In this document: positions 56,161 to 64,000 of the stretch, piece after piece | How positions within the stretch are numbered: position 1 is the first letter of the stretch | How the letters are laid out: each line of letters starts with the position of its first letter | Source of the DNA: Pectobacterium aroidearum | GTDB taxonomy: Bacteria > Pseudomonadota > Gammaproteobacteria > Enterobacterales > Enterobacteriaceae | NCBI RefSeq assembly: GCF_041228105.1 | Contig: NZ_CP166097.1 | Coordinates: forward strand, 3,224,001-3,288,000 | Reading direction: 5' to 3' | Length of the DNA: 64,000 nt | Notes under the pieces: model-generated | Databases searched by the model: none | Told to the model about the DNA's origin: nothing | What the model saw: the letters and a program-made list of their open reading frames with translations, nothing else | Position numbers and translations under genes: made by a program

Positions 56161-58264
56161 TCGAATAACCCAACGTCACCGTGCGACCGCGTCCAGAGAA
56201 ATAACGCGTGTTGTTATTGAGCCCAGCCTGCGAATAGTAGGTGATGTACTGCTTATCCAGCAGGTTAGCCACTGCCACATTGAGACGACCATACGGCAGC
56301 TTGTACCCCACCGCTGCATCCATCAGCAGATAGCCGTCAAACGCCAATCCCGCATCATCAAAGCTACGGCCAAAAGCATAATTAGCCTGCACGAATGAGC
56401 TCCATTGGTCGTTCCAATTCGCCGACCAGCTGGTAATCAGGCGATCCGGCGCGATATTCAGGCCGTTAAGTTTTTTATCCAGCTTGCCATCGCCGTTACT
56501 GTCATATTTCCCTTCGCTGTGTGCGTAGGAAGCATTCACCTTGTGCCGTTCGTTGATCTGATAGCCCGCTTTGACTTCGAAGCCTTGAATACGTGTTTTT
56601 TCACGCACGGAGACAAAGTTATCACCTCGCGCCTCTACACGGTCGCCCATTTTAGCGTTGGACTGGTAATAGTTAGCCTCAAAATCAAAGCGATCTTTTT
56701 TAACCCGGAATCCCGTTTCCACGTTATTGGTGACAATCGGTTGCAGGTCAGTAAAGTCGCTCAGGCTAACACCTGGATTGTCTATAGCACGCAGCACACG
56801 CCCTACTTCCGGCATACCAAAACCTTCGGAATAACTGGCAAACAGATCGACTGAATCGGTAATGGAATACACCGCACCAGCGTTATAAAGCGTTTCGTTA
56901 AACTTCAACGATCCGCCCTCGACAGCTACGCGATTATTCGCTGCCACAGCCTGAAAACTGTCTACTTTTAGCTTCGCGGCTTCGTGGCGTACACCACCAT
57001 GCAGCACCAGATTATCCAGTAATTGATATTCACCCTGAATAAACGGTGAATAGTTGGTGTATTCCATCTCCGGCACATAGGTACGCTTGGTCAGATAGAG
57101 ATCCTGCTTGCCCTTATCGTACAGCGTATCGAAACCGACGGTGACTTTCAGCGTGTCATCCAGCAGGTCATCTTTCGTCAGCGCCAGTTTAGTACCGTAC
57201 TTATTGGCAACCGATCGGGATTGATCGTAAAGCGTTCCGGTTGGAGCAATCGTCGGATCCTGAAAAGACGATGAATTCGTCGCACCAAATAATGCTTCAT
57301 AACGCTGATTAAAAAGCAGCGCCGACAGCTTCATTCCTGCCAGATCGTGGTGTTCGTAGGTTAATCCAGAGGTCCAAATACTGTTATTTGGTGCCTCACC
57401 CGGCGGTGTGCCACGTACCGACGTTGTCGGAATGCCGAGTCTGCGCACGCCGTCCACGCTGAGGTAGTTATTTTCGCCTTTGATGTGGTAGCGATTCACG
57501 CTCAGTTGAATGCGCTGATAGTCATCCAGCCAGTACCCGACTTTCGCTAACAAGTCGTAAGCGCGGGAGTCCATGGTATCACCCTGCGTATTATCCACGC
57601 CGACGGGTCGGTTGTTGCCGTCCAGATACAGTCCCTGATTCTCATAGCCAATCGAGAACAGGTAATCGAGATAGTCCTCGCGTCCATCGACCCGATAGGT
57701 GGTTTTATAGCTGGCGGTCTCACCGCGAATCTTCTCCGTCGGGAGCGTGGTCTGTACGTTGACGTGCTGATTAAATGAGCCGTTTTCCGGTCGACGGGTA
57801 ATGATATTAATCACGCCCCCCAGAGCGCCTAACCCGTTGGTAGCGCTGGCACCATGAATCACTTCTACGCGTTCGACCATCGAAAAATCGATAGTGTGCA
57901 TTTCACGCCCGGTCGGGCGCAGCGGGTTAGATTGCGGAATGCCGTCGATCATCACCAGAGGTGCACGACCGCGGAAGGTTTCACCACTGCCGCTCATTTT
58001 CTGACGGCTGGGGGAGAACGAAGGCAGCAGATTGCTCAGAATTTGCGACGAGTCAGAGGTGACCTGCATCTGCTGCTCAATTTGCTCTTTAGTGATCACC
58101 GTGACCACCTGCGGCGCTTTCTGCTGCTGGATATTCGAGCGTGAGGCGGTAATCACCATCTCATCACCGCTCGCTTCACCCTTTTTGGTCGTGTCATCCT
58201 GTGCATACGCCGGAGCAATCAGCACGCATGGCATCAATGCGAGTAAAGTGCGCATCTGGTTCAC
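56150..58264 (-). CDS. TonB-dependent siderophore receptor
   Basis: 704 residues with a signal ending AYAQ. TonB box-like EMVITASRSN (~33-42), plug domain (ETFRGRAPLVMIDGIPQSNP, VERVEVIHGASATNGLGALG, GVINIITRR) and a barrel ending in the aromatic YSIDF. Layout resembles IutA/RhtA-type receptors for hydroxamate or hydroxycarboxylate siderophores. A periplasmic or surface turn has DSNGDGKLD, a calcium-loop-like motif. First gene of the operon, with Fur box and leader hairpin. Confidence 0.92.
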   Translation of the reverse strand: MNQMRTLLALMPCVLIAPAYAQDDTTKKGEASGDEMVITASRSNIQQQKAPQVVTVITKEQIEQQMQVTSDSSQILSNLLPSFSPSRQKMSGSGETFRGRAPLVMIDGIPQSNPLRPTGREMHTIDFSMVERVEVIHGASATNGLGALGGVINIITRRPENGSFNQHVNVQTTLPTEKIRGETASYKTTYRVDGREDYLDYLFSIGYENQGLYLDGNNRPVGVDNTQGDTMDSRAYDLLAKVGYWLDDYQRIQLSVNRYHIKGENNYLSVDGVRRLGIPTTSVRGTPPGEAPNNSIWTSGLTYEHHDLAGMKLSALLFNQRYEALFGATNSSSFQDPTIAPTGTLYDQSRSVANKYGTKLALTKDDLLDDTLKVTVGFDTLYDKGKQDLYLTKRTYVPEMEYTNYSPFIQGEYQLLDNLVLHGGVRHEAAKLKVDSFQAVAANNRVAVEGGSLKFNETLYNAGAVYSITDSVDLFASYSEGFGMPEVGRVLRAIDNPGVSLSDFTDLQPIVTNNVETGFRVKKDRFDFEANYYQSNAKMGDRVEARGDNFVSVREKTRIQGFEVKAGYQINERHKVNASYAHSEGKYDSNGDGKLDKKLNGLNIAPDRLITSWSANWNDQWSSFVQANYAFGRSFDDAGLAFDGYLLMDAAVGYKLPYGRLNVAVANLLDKQYITYYSQAGLNNNTRYFSGRGRTVTLGYSIDF

Positions 58265-58357
58265 TGTCCTTCCCCTTTGGTTATGTATCCCACCGTGAAT
58301 AAAAAATTACTACCTGTAACGAGGCGTTTATCTGAAAACAATCACCTCGGCACAGAC

Positions 58358-58401
58358 AAAAAAACGCCAAAATGCTTCGTCTCACGCGAAACATCTTGGC
58401 G
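58358..58401 (-). terminator. Strong intrinsic terminator in the receptor leader
   Basis: On the minus strand a 15-bp stem (58387-58401 with 58365-58379) has a 7-base loop and T7 follows. Its two non-Watson-Crick positions are G-U wobbles in minus-strand RNA but A-C mismatches in plus-strand RNA, so it acts on the minus strand. It lies between the Fur box and the receptor start, so it may attenuate the operon or end a short Fur-controlled RNA (~120 nt). Confidence 0.75.
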
Positions 58402-58479
58402 GTTATTACTGGCTCAGGCATTGAGCGCAGGGGCTTCACCCTATTCACATCATCAATGCCGCCAGAACGCTATGTAATT

Positions 58480-58498
58480 GCTAATAACAATTATTATC
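58480..58498 (-). promoter_or_regulatory. Fur box and promoter of the siderophore operon
   Basis: The minus-strand sequence GATAATAATTGTTATTAGC matches the 19-bp Fur consensus at 14 positions. A -35-like TTGTAA and a -10-like TAATAA 17 bp apart overlap it. Iron-replete Fur would repress the operon. The rest of the 504-bp gap (58265-58768) holds the leader terminator and the ybhG promoter side. Confidence 0.8.
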
Positions 58499-58768
58499 AT
58501 TCAATGAAATAAATTACAATAGTGACACTTTCTTTTCAGTTTTTTAACAAAATGAAGCTGTTATGGCGAAGACATGCGGAGATACCTGAAAGCATCGGCC
58601 AGATGCCGTGCATTTTTGTGAAATAGATCACTCTAAATCACCATAAACCTCTGTAACCCGTCATATGATTAATAGCTTCCAGAAATAAGAGACGACACGT
58701 CCTTTGAACGGCCTGCGGGATCGCTACCGTTGACAAGCTCACCGCTGATAAACAAGGAATTATGCGTG

Positions 58769-59797
58769 ATGAACAAGAGAAAATTGGCGTTAGCCGCCCT
58801 CGTTCTTGTCCTGCTCGGTGCGGGCTATGGCCTTTATCACCACCAGCAACAGCAGGAAAAACCGTTAACGCTCTACGGCAATGTGGACATCCGCACCGTC
58901 AATCTGGCCTTCCGCGTCGGTGGCAGAGTGGCCGAGCTGAACGTTGATGAGGGCGATACGGTACAGGCCGGACAACCGCTGGCAATGCTTGATGCCGCGC
59001 CTTATCAGAATGCACAACATCAGGCGCAGGCCAACCTCGCCAGCGCTCAGGCACAGCTCCAGTTAGCGCAGGAAGGCTACCGGCAGGAAGAAATCGCGCA
59101 GGTGCGCTCTCAGGTGGTCCAGAGTCAAGCAGCCTATGATTACGCCAACAGTTTCTATCAGCGTCAGCAGGGGCTGTGGGATAAGCGCGCCATTTCCGCC
59201 AATATGCTGGACGACGCCAGAACCTCACGCAATCAGGTGCTTGCGGCTTTACAGGCAGCGAAAGATAAGCTGAGCCAGTTCGAACGCGGTAACCGGCCAC
59301 AGGAAATTGCCGCCGCGCAGGCGGCTGTAGCCCAGGCCGAAGCCGGGTTGGCACAGGCAGAATTGGATAAGCAGGATGCCGAATTGCTTGCCCCTTCTCC
59401 CGGCGTGATCCTCACCCGCGCCGCCGAAAAAGGCAGCATGCTGGCGGCGGGCAGTACCGTTTTCACCCTCTCCCTGACGCGACCGGTTTGGGTGCGCGCT
59501 TACGTGAGTGAGAAAGACCTCGGCCGCGTCGTGCCCGGTAGTCACATGCTGATTTACACCGATGGCCGCCCCAATCAGCCCTACCGTGGCAAAGTCGGTT
59601 TTGTCTCGCCAAGCGCCGAATTCACGCCAAAAAGCGTCGAAACCGAAGATCTCCGCACCGATTTAGTTTATCGCCTGCGCATTGTCGTTAACGATCCTGA
59701 TGACGGTTTACGGCAAGGGATGCCAGTCACGCTACGCGTTGAAGATGCGCGCACGGAGGATGCCAACCGCACGCACGAGCCCGTTCGTCATGACTAA
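58769..59797 (+). CDS. ybhG: HlyD-family membrane fusion protein YbhG
   Basis: 342 residues from ATG 58769 (GTG one codon earlier; AAGGA upstream). One membrane anchor, lipoyl parts ([37 protein letters not shown]), coiled-coil between, and [20 protein letters not shown] as in E. coli YbhG. Periplasmic adaptor of the YbhFSR exporter. The cecR regulator gene that precedes ybhG in E. coli is absent here. Confidence 0.93.
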   Translation: MNKRKLALAALVLVLLGAGYGLYHHQQQQEKPLTLYGNVDIRTVNLAFRVGGRVAELNVDEGDTVQAGQPLAMLDAAPYQNAQHQAQANLASAQAQLQLAQEGYRQEEIAQVRSQVVQSQAAYDYANSFYQRQQGLWDKRAISANMLDDARTSRNQVLAALQAAKDKLSQFERGNRPQEIAAAQAAVAQAEAGLAQAELDKQDAELLAPSPGVILTRAAEKGSMLAAGSTVFTLSLTRPVWVRAYVSEKDLGRVVPGSHMLIYTDGRPNQPYRGKVGFVSPSAEFTPKSVETEDLRTDLVYRLRIVVNDPDDGLRQGMPVTLRVEDARTEDANRTHEPVRHD

Positions 59798-61532
59798 TTC
59801 TCCCGCGCAAATCGCGTTGGACGGGCTGGAAAAACGCTTTGCCGGACAGGAAAAACCCGCGCTCGCCAGCCTCACTGCCGAGATACGCAGCGGCGCCGTG
59901 ACCGGGCTGGTTGGCCCAGACGGTGCAGGTAAAACCACCCTGCTGCGCATGCTGGCGGGACTATTAACGCCCAGCCACGGTACGCTGCGCGTGGCAAATC
60001 TGGATCCCATCAAAGAAGATCGCCAGCTCCATGCCATTTTGGGCTACATGCCACAAAAGTTCGGCCTGTATGAAGATCTGACGGTAATGGAAAACCTGAC
60101 GCTGTATGCCGATCTACGCGGTATTACTGGTGAGGTACGCAAAGACACCTTCGATCGCCTGCTGTCATTTACCGACCTGACCCGTTTTACCGACAGACTG
60201 GCAGGCAAACTCTCCGGCGGCATGAAACAGAAACTGGGGCTGGCCTGTACGCTGCTGGGACAGCCTAAAGTACTGCTGTTGGATGAACCGGGCGTCGGCG
60301 TCGACCCCATTTCTCGCCGTGAACTGTGGCACATGGTGCACGAACTGGCTGACGACGGCATGCTGATTCTATGGAGCACGTCGTATCTCGATGAGGCAGA
60401 GCAGTGTCGGGATGTGCTGCTACTGAACGAAGGCGAACTGCTGTATCGCGGCGCGCCGCGCGATCTGACCGCCCGCATGGCGGGACGCTGCATTCTGATT
60501 GATACTGGCGATCGTCGACACCGGGATGTGTTGCAGGAAGCGCTGCGTTTGCCGCAGGTCAGCGATGGCGTGATTCAGGGGCAATACGTCAGGCTGATAC
60601 TCAAACCCGATGTGGATCGGGCATTGTTGCTCTCTGATCTGCATCTGGAAGCGGGTTGTCTGCACGACACCGATCCGCGCTTTGAGGATGCCTTTATCGA
60701 TTTGCTGGGTGGCGGCCCAGCCAGCGAATCATCATTGGCGAGCATCATGCCGCAGATTGATGTCAGCGGCGGCGAAACGGTCATTGAAGCTCAGGCGCTG
60801 ACGAAAAAATTTGGTGATTTCGCCGCAACCGATCACGTCAGTTTTCAGGTAAAGCGGGGAGAAATTTTCGGCCTGCTCGGCCCGAACGGAGCAGGTAAAT
60901 CAACCACTTTCAAGATGATGTGCGGCCTGCTGGTGCCGACCGACGGCAAAGCGCTGGTGCTCGATATGGATCTGAAAACTAGCTCCGGCAAAGCCCGTCA
61001 GCATTTGGGGTACATGGCGCAAAAATTCTCTCTCTACGGTAACCTGACCGTCGAACAAAACCTGCGCTTTTTCTCCGGCGTTTATGGGCTCAAAGGCAAG
61101 GCGCAGCGCGATAAAATGGCCGGCATGAGCGATGCCTTTAACTTTCAGCCGATTTATCGACAAACGCCGGACGCTCTGCCGCTAGGCTTTAAGCAGCGAC
61201 TGGCACTGGCCTGTGCGCTGATGCATGAACCCGATATTCTGTTTCTCGACGAACCGACCTCCGGCGTCGATCCGCTGACCCGACGCGAATTCTGGATACA
61301 TATCAACGGCATGGTTAACCGCGGCGTCACGGTGATGGTTACCACACACTTTATGGACGAAGCGGAATATTGCGACCGCATCGGACTGGTGTATCGCGGT
61401 AAGCTGATCGCCAGCGGCACACCTGACGAACTGAAACAGCAGGCAGCCAGCGCAGAGACGCCATCACCAACGATGGAAGAAGCGTTTATCGCGCTGATTC
61501 AGGCATACGATGGGGAGGCGGAACATGGTTGA
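59790..61532 (+). CDS. ybhF: Double ABC ATPase YbhF
   Basis: 580 residues (E. coli 578), ATG 59790 overlapping ybhG by 8 bp. Two ATPase domains: Walker [10 protein letters not shown] with signature [12 protein letters not shown], and GPNGAGKST with the degenerate signature [12 protein letters not shown], as in the family. Energises YbhS/YbhR export of drugs or cations. Confidence 0.94.
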   Translation: MTNSPAQIALDGLEKRFAGQEKPALASLTAEIRSGAVTGLVGPDGAGKTTLLRMLAGLLTPSHGTLRVANLDPIKEDRQLHAILGYMPQKFGLYEDLTVMENLTLYADLRGITGEVRKDTFDRLLSFTDLTRFTDRLAGKLSGGMKQKLGLACTLLGQPKVLLLDEPGVGVDPISRRELWHMVHELADDGMLILWSTSYLDEAEQCRDVLLLNEGELLYRGAPRDLTARMAGRCILIDTGDRRHRDVLQEALRLPQVSDGVIQGQYVRLILKPDVDRALLLSDLHLEAGCLHDTDPRFEDAFIDLLGGGPASESSLASIMPQIDVSGGETVIEAQALTKKFGDFAATDHVSFQVKRGEIFGLLGPNGAGKSTTFKMMCGLLVPTDGKALVLDMDLKTSSGKARQHLGYMAQKFSLYGNLTVEQNLRFFSGVYGLKGKAQRDKMAGMSDAFNFQPIYRQTPDALPLGFKQRLALACALMHEPDILFLDEPTSGVDPLTRREFWIHINGMVNRGVTVMVTTHFMDEAEYCDRIGLVYRGKLIASGTPDELKQQAASAETPSPTMEEAFIALIQAYDGEAEHG

Positions 61533-62700
61533 ACAGAATAGCGTTGAGCCGGACAACAAGAACCAGCACGGCAGCACGCATTTCTCCACGCGTCGCCTGC
61601 GGGCACTGTGCCTGAAAGAAACCCGCCAAATCTTGCGTGACCCCAGCAGCGGGCTGATCGCCTTCGTGATTCCGCTGTTGCTGCTGTTTATCTTCGGCTA
61701 CGGCATTAATCTGGACTCCAGTCGCCTGCACGTCGGTATCCTGATGGAACAGCAAAGTGAGGACGCGCGCGATCTGGCAAATACCTTTGCGGCATCACCA
61801 TTTATTGAGCCGACCATCAGCAATAATCGTCAGTACCTGATTCAGCAGATGCAGGCAGGCAGCATTCGCGGCCTGATCGTCATCCCCACTGACTTTGCCG
61901 AACGGCTGGCACGGTCGGGCGATCGCGCCCCGATCCAAGTTATCACCGACGGCAGCGAACCCAACACAGCGAATTTTGTGCAGGGATACGCGGAAGGCAT
62001 TTGGCTGTTGTGGCAACAACAGCGGGCGGAAGATCGCGGCGAGACGTTCGAGCAGCTTATCGAGGTGCAGTCGCGCTACTGGTTTAACCCGGCCGCCATC
62101 AGTCAACATTTCATCATCCCCGGCGCGATTACCATCATTATGACGGTGATTGGTGCCATCCTCACCTCGCTGGTCATCGCCCGCGAGTGGGAGCGCGGGA
62201 CAATGGAAGCTCTGCTCTCGACGCAGGTCACCCGTACCGAACTGCTGCTGTCCAAACTCATCCCGTATTACTTTCTCGGGATGATCGCCATGACGCTGTG
62301 TATTCTGGTCTCAACGTTTATCATGCAGGTGCCCTATCGCGGCTCGCTGATTTTGCTATTTATTATCAGCAGTCTGTTCCTTGCCAGCACGCTGGGCATG
62401 GGTCTGCTCATCTCCACCCTCACCCGCAACCAGTTCAACGCCGCCATGGTGGCGCTGAATGCGGCATTTCTGCCTGCCATCATGCTGTCCGGCTTTATTT
62501 TTGAAATCGACAGCATGCCGGAATTCGTCCGCGGCGTGTCATACATCATCCCGGCGCGCTATTTCGTTAGCACACTGCAAACGCTGTTTCTCGCGGGGAA
62601 TATCGGTACGGTGCTGATGACTAACCTGCTGTTTCTCATTCTCTCGGCGATTGTCTTTATTGGCCTGACGGCCTGGCAAACCCGGCGCAGGCTGGATTAG
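61525..62700 (+). CDS. ybhS: ABC-2 permease YbhS
   Basis: 391 residues from ATG 61525 with GGGGAGG upstream, overlapping ybhF by 8 bp. One N-terminal membrane helix ([20 protein letters not shown]), a large periplasmic loop, then five helices with the ABC-2 stretch [20 protein letters not shown]. Forms a heterodimer with YbhR. Confidence 0.93.
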   Translation: MVEQNSVEPDNKNQHGSTHFSTRRLRALCLKETRQILRDPSSGLIAFVIPLLLLFIFGYGINLDSSRLHVGILMEQQSEDARDLANTFAASPFIEPTISNNRQYLIQQMQAGSIRGLIVIPTDFAERLARSGDRAPIQVITDGSEPNTANFVQGYAEGIWLLWQQQRAEDRGETFEQLIEVQSRYWFNPAAISQHFIIPGAITIIMTVIGAILTSLVIAREWERGTMEALLSTQVTRTELLLSKLIPYYFLGMIAMTLCILVSTFIMQVPYRGSLILLFIISSLFLASTLGMGLLISTLTRNQFNAAMVALNAAFLPAIMLSGFIFEIDSMPEFVRGVSYIIPARYFVSTLQTLFLAGNIGTVLMTNLLFLILSAIVFIGLTAWQTRRRLD

Positions 62701-62709
62701 GGAGCGACT

Positions 62710-63846
62710 ATGCTGCATCGTCTGTGGACGTTAATTATTAAGGAACTGCAATCGCTGCTGCGCGATCCGCAAACGCGTTCCATTCTGGTGTTGCCCGTTA
62801 TCCTTCAAGTTTCCCTGTTTCCTTTCGCCGCGACGCTCGACGTGACCAACGCGACCATTGCCATTTACAGCGAAGATAACGGCCCCCATGCGATTGAGTT
62901 GACGCAGCGCTTTGCCAAGGCGAAGTCCTTTTCTCATGTGTTGATGCTACATAGCCCGCAGGACGTGGCACCGACGCTGGATAATCAGCGTGCGCTTCTC
63001 ATTCTGCGCTTCCCGCCGCAGTTCTCGCGCGATATCGCCAGCGGAAATAGTACCTCGATCCAGCTGATTCTGGATGGCAGACGCTCTAACAGCGCGCAGA
63101 TCGCCGCTAACGATGTACAGCACATCGTGCGCGATTATCAGTTGGCATTGCTGGCGGCCAGACCTGCTCAAAACGGCGCAAATCAGAGCGCTTCCAATCC
63201 AAACAACAGCGAGCTGGTGGTTCGTCACTGGTATAACCCGAATCTGGACTACAAATGGTTTGTGGTGCCGTCGCTGATTGCCATGATTGCCACCATCGGC
63301 GTACTGATTGTCACAGCACTCTCCGTGGCACGCGAGCGAGAACAAGGCACGCTGGAACAACTGCTGGTTTCGCCGCTGTCCACCAGCCAAATTTTCATTG
63401 GCAAAGCCGTACCTGCGCTGATCGTCGCCACGTTTCAAGCCACGATCGTGCTGCTGGCGGGCATCCTGATTTTCCATATCCCCTTCGCCGGATCGCTACT
63501 GCTGTTTTACACCACGATGCTGATCTACGGCCTATCACTGGTGGGCTTTGGCCTGCTGATATCCTCACTCTGTGCCACACAGCAGCAGGCGTTCATCGGT
63601 GTGTTCGTCTTCCTGATGCCCGCGATTCTGCTTTCCGGCTATGTGTCACCGGTTGAAAATATGCCGATCTGGTTGCAGCACATCACCTGGATTAACCCGA
63701 TTCGCCATTTCACCGATATAACGAAGCAGATTTACCTCAAGGACGCGGATTTCAGCATTATCTGGAGCAGCCTGTGGCCGTTGTTCATCATCACACTCAC
63801 CACCGGATCGGCAGCCTACGCGATTTTCCGACGGAATATCGCGTAG
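62710..63846 (+). CDS. ybhR: ABC-2 permease YbhR
   Basis: 378 residues, 9 bp after ybhS. Same layout: N-terminal helix ([20 protein letters not shown]), periplasmic domain, and [20 protein letters not shown] before the last helices. Ends the operon at the hairpin 63875-63905. Confidence 0.93.
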   Translation: MLHRLWTLIIKELQSLLRDPQTRSILVLPVILQVSLFPFAATLDVTNATIAIYSEDNGPHAIELTQRFAKAKSFSHVLMLHSPQDVAPTLDNQRALLILRFPPQFSRDIASGNSTSIQLILDGRRSNSAQIAANDVQHIVRDYQLALLAARPAQNGANQSASNPNNSELVVRHWYNPNLDYKWFVVPSLIAMIATIGVLIVTALSVAREREQGTLEQLLVSPLSTSQIFIGKAVPALIVATFQATIVLLAGILIFHIPFAGSLLLFYTTMLIYGLSLVGFGLLISSLCATQQQAFIGVFVFLMPAILLSGYVSPVENMPIWLQHITWINPIRHFTDITKQIYLKDADFSIIWSSLWPLFIITLTTGSAAYAIFRRNIA

Positions 63847-63874
63847 AAGTAAGAGGGAATACTCGGTAGGGAAA

Positions 63875-63905
63875 TATCTGGCGCGAGGAACAACCGCGCC
63901 AGATA
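63875..63905. terminator. Bidirectional hairpin between ybhR and the BI-1 gene
   Basis: TATCTGGCGCG and CGCGCCAGATA form a perfect 11-bp stem with a 9-base loop between convergent genes. No long T-run. Confidence 0.7.
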
Positions 63906-63917
63906 GGTAAGCAAGAA

Positions 63918-64000
63918 TTAACGACGGTTACCGAAAATGCGCAGCAGCATCAGGAACAGGTTGATAAAGTCGAGATACAGCGTCAACGCGCCCACAATGG
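63918..64000 (-). CDS. BI-1/YbhL-family membrane protein, C-terminal end only
   Basis: The last 26 codons before a TAA at 63918 read IVGALTLYLDFINLFLMLLR then IFGNRR, the conserved YLDFINLFxxLLR end of the Bax-inhibitor-1 family (E. coli YbhL, YccA). The rest lies beyond the window. Being next to ybhR favours YbhL. Confidence 0.85.
   Translation of the reverse strand, partial: IVGALTLYLDFINLFLMLLRIFGNRR

Noticed and set aside
56500..56535. EF-hand in the TonB receptor
   Set aside because: DSNGDGKLD resembles the first part of a calcium loop, but the Glu at position 12 is absent and turns of this kind are common in barrel loops.
58358..58480. RyhB homologue in the receptor leader
   Set aside because: The region lies between a Fur box and a terminator, but the RyhB core sequence is not seen. 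Kept only as a possible unrelated short RNA.

Overview
The window is chromosome of a soft-rot enterobacterium, almost certainly a Pectobacterium. The evidence is a serralysin locus in the order prtW-inh-prtD-prtE-prtF, a headless P2/Mu-like tail cluster of the carotovoricin kind, and many genes of clear Enterobacterales type (dinG, bglX, pbpG, dusC, queH, pepT, rhlE, ybhGFSR). Species cannot be fixed by reading alone.

Region 1 (1-14761, all minus strand) is an R-type tailocin. Transcription runs right to left. A lysis cassette comes first (holin, lytic transglycosylase, Rz with Rz1 embedded in another frame), then two Mu gp25/gp26-like genes and an intrinsic terminator. The contractile-tail genes follow: gp37-like, DUF2635, sheath, tube, tail assembly E/E', tape measure, U, X, D, V, W, J, I and a tail fibre cut by the window edge. 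No portal, terminase, capsid, integrase or replication gene is present. Three details stand out. A plant-type ferredoxin-like protein with all four cluster cysteines replaced sits between hairpins next to the tube gene. A Gin/Cin/Pin-type invertase crossover site lies inside the tail-fibre gene. The E/E' overlap is in a register that needs a -2 or +1 shift, not the -1 of phage P2.

Region 2 (14972-21811) is the type I secretion locus for the metalloprotease, with its inhibitor and a hairpin terminator after the protease gene. Region 3 (21812-28925) holds dinG, an AraC regulator whose leader is built of 16-17 bp repeats, a LysE exporter, a 35-residue YohO-type membrane peptide, idi and bglX. 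Region 4 (29278-35597) is a divergent cassette: a phospho-lyase-like class III aminotransferase facing a 2-aminoethylphosphonate-type ABC transporter and a DeoR regulator, with a 12-bp inverted repeat between them.

Region 5 (35732-50898) is mostly housekeeping: GST, pbpG, a small membrane protein, an FMN-binding protein, a class IV adenylate cyclase, mmuPM with a MetJ operator and a third unknown gene, dusC, queH, an orphan DppA-like binding protein, pepT, an AraC regulator divergent from a DMT exporter, and rhlE. Region 6 (50899-58264) starts with a cluster of dispersed repeats, followed by a six-gene ferric-siderophore uptake operon (TonB receptor to FhuF-like reductase) with a Fur box and a strong terminator hairpin in its leader. 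No siderophore biosynthesis genes are in the window. Region 7 (58769-64000) is ybhGFSR, an ABC exporter, followed by the end of a convergent BI-1/YbhL-family gene.

No tRNA, rRNA, CRISPR array or insertion sequence was recognised.
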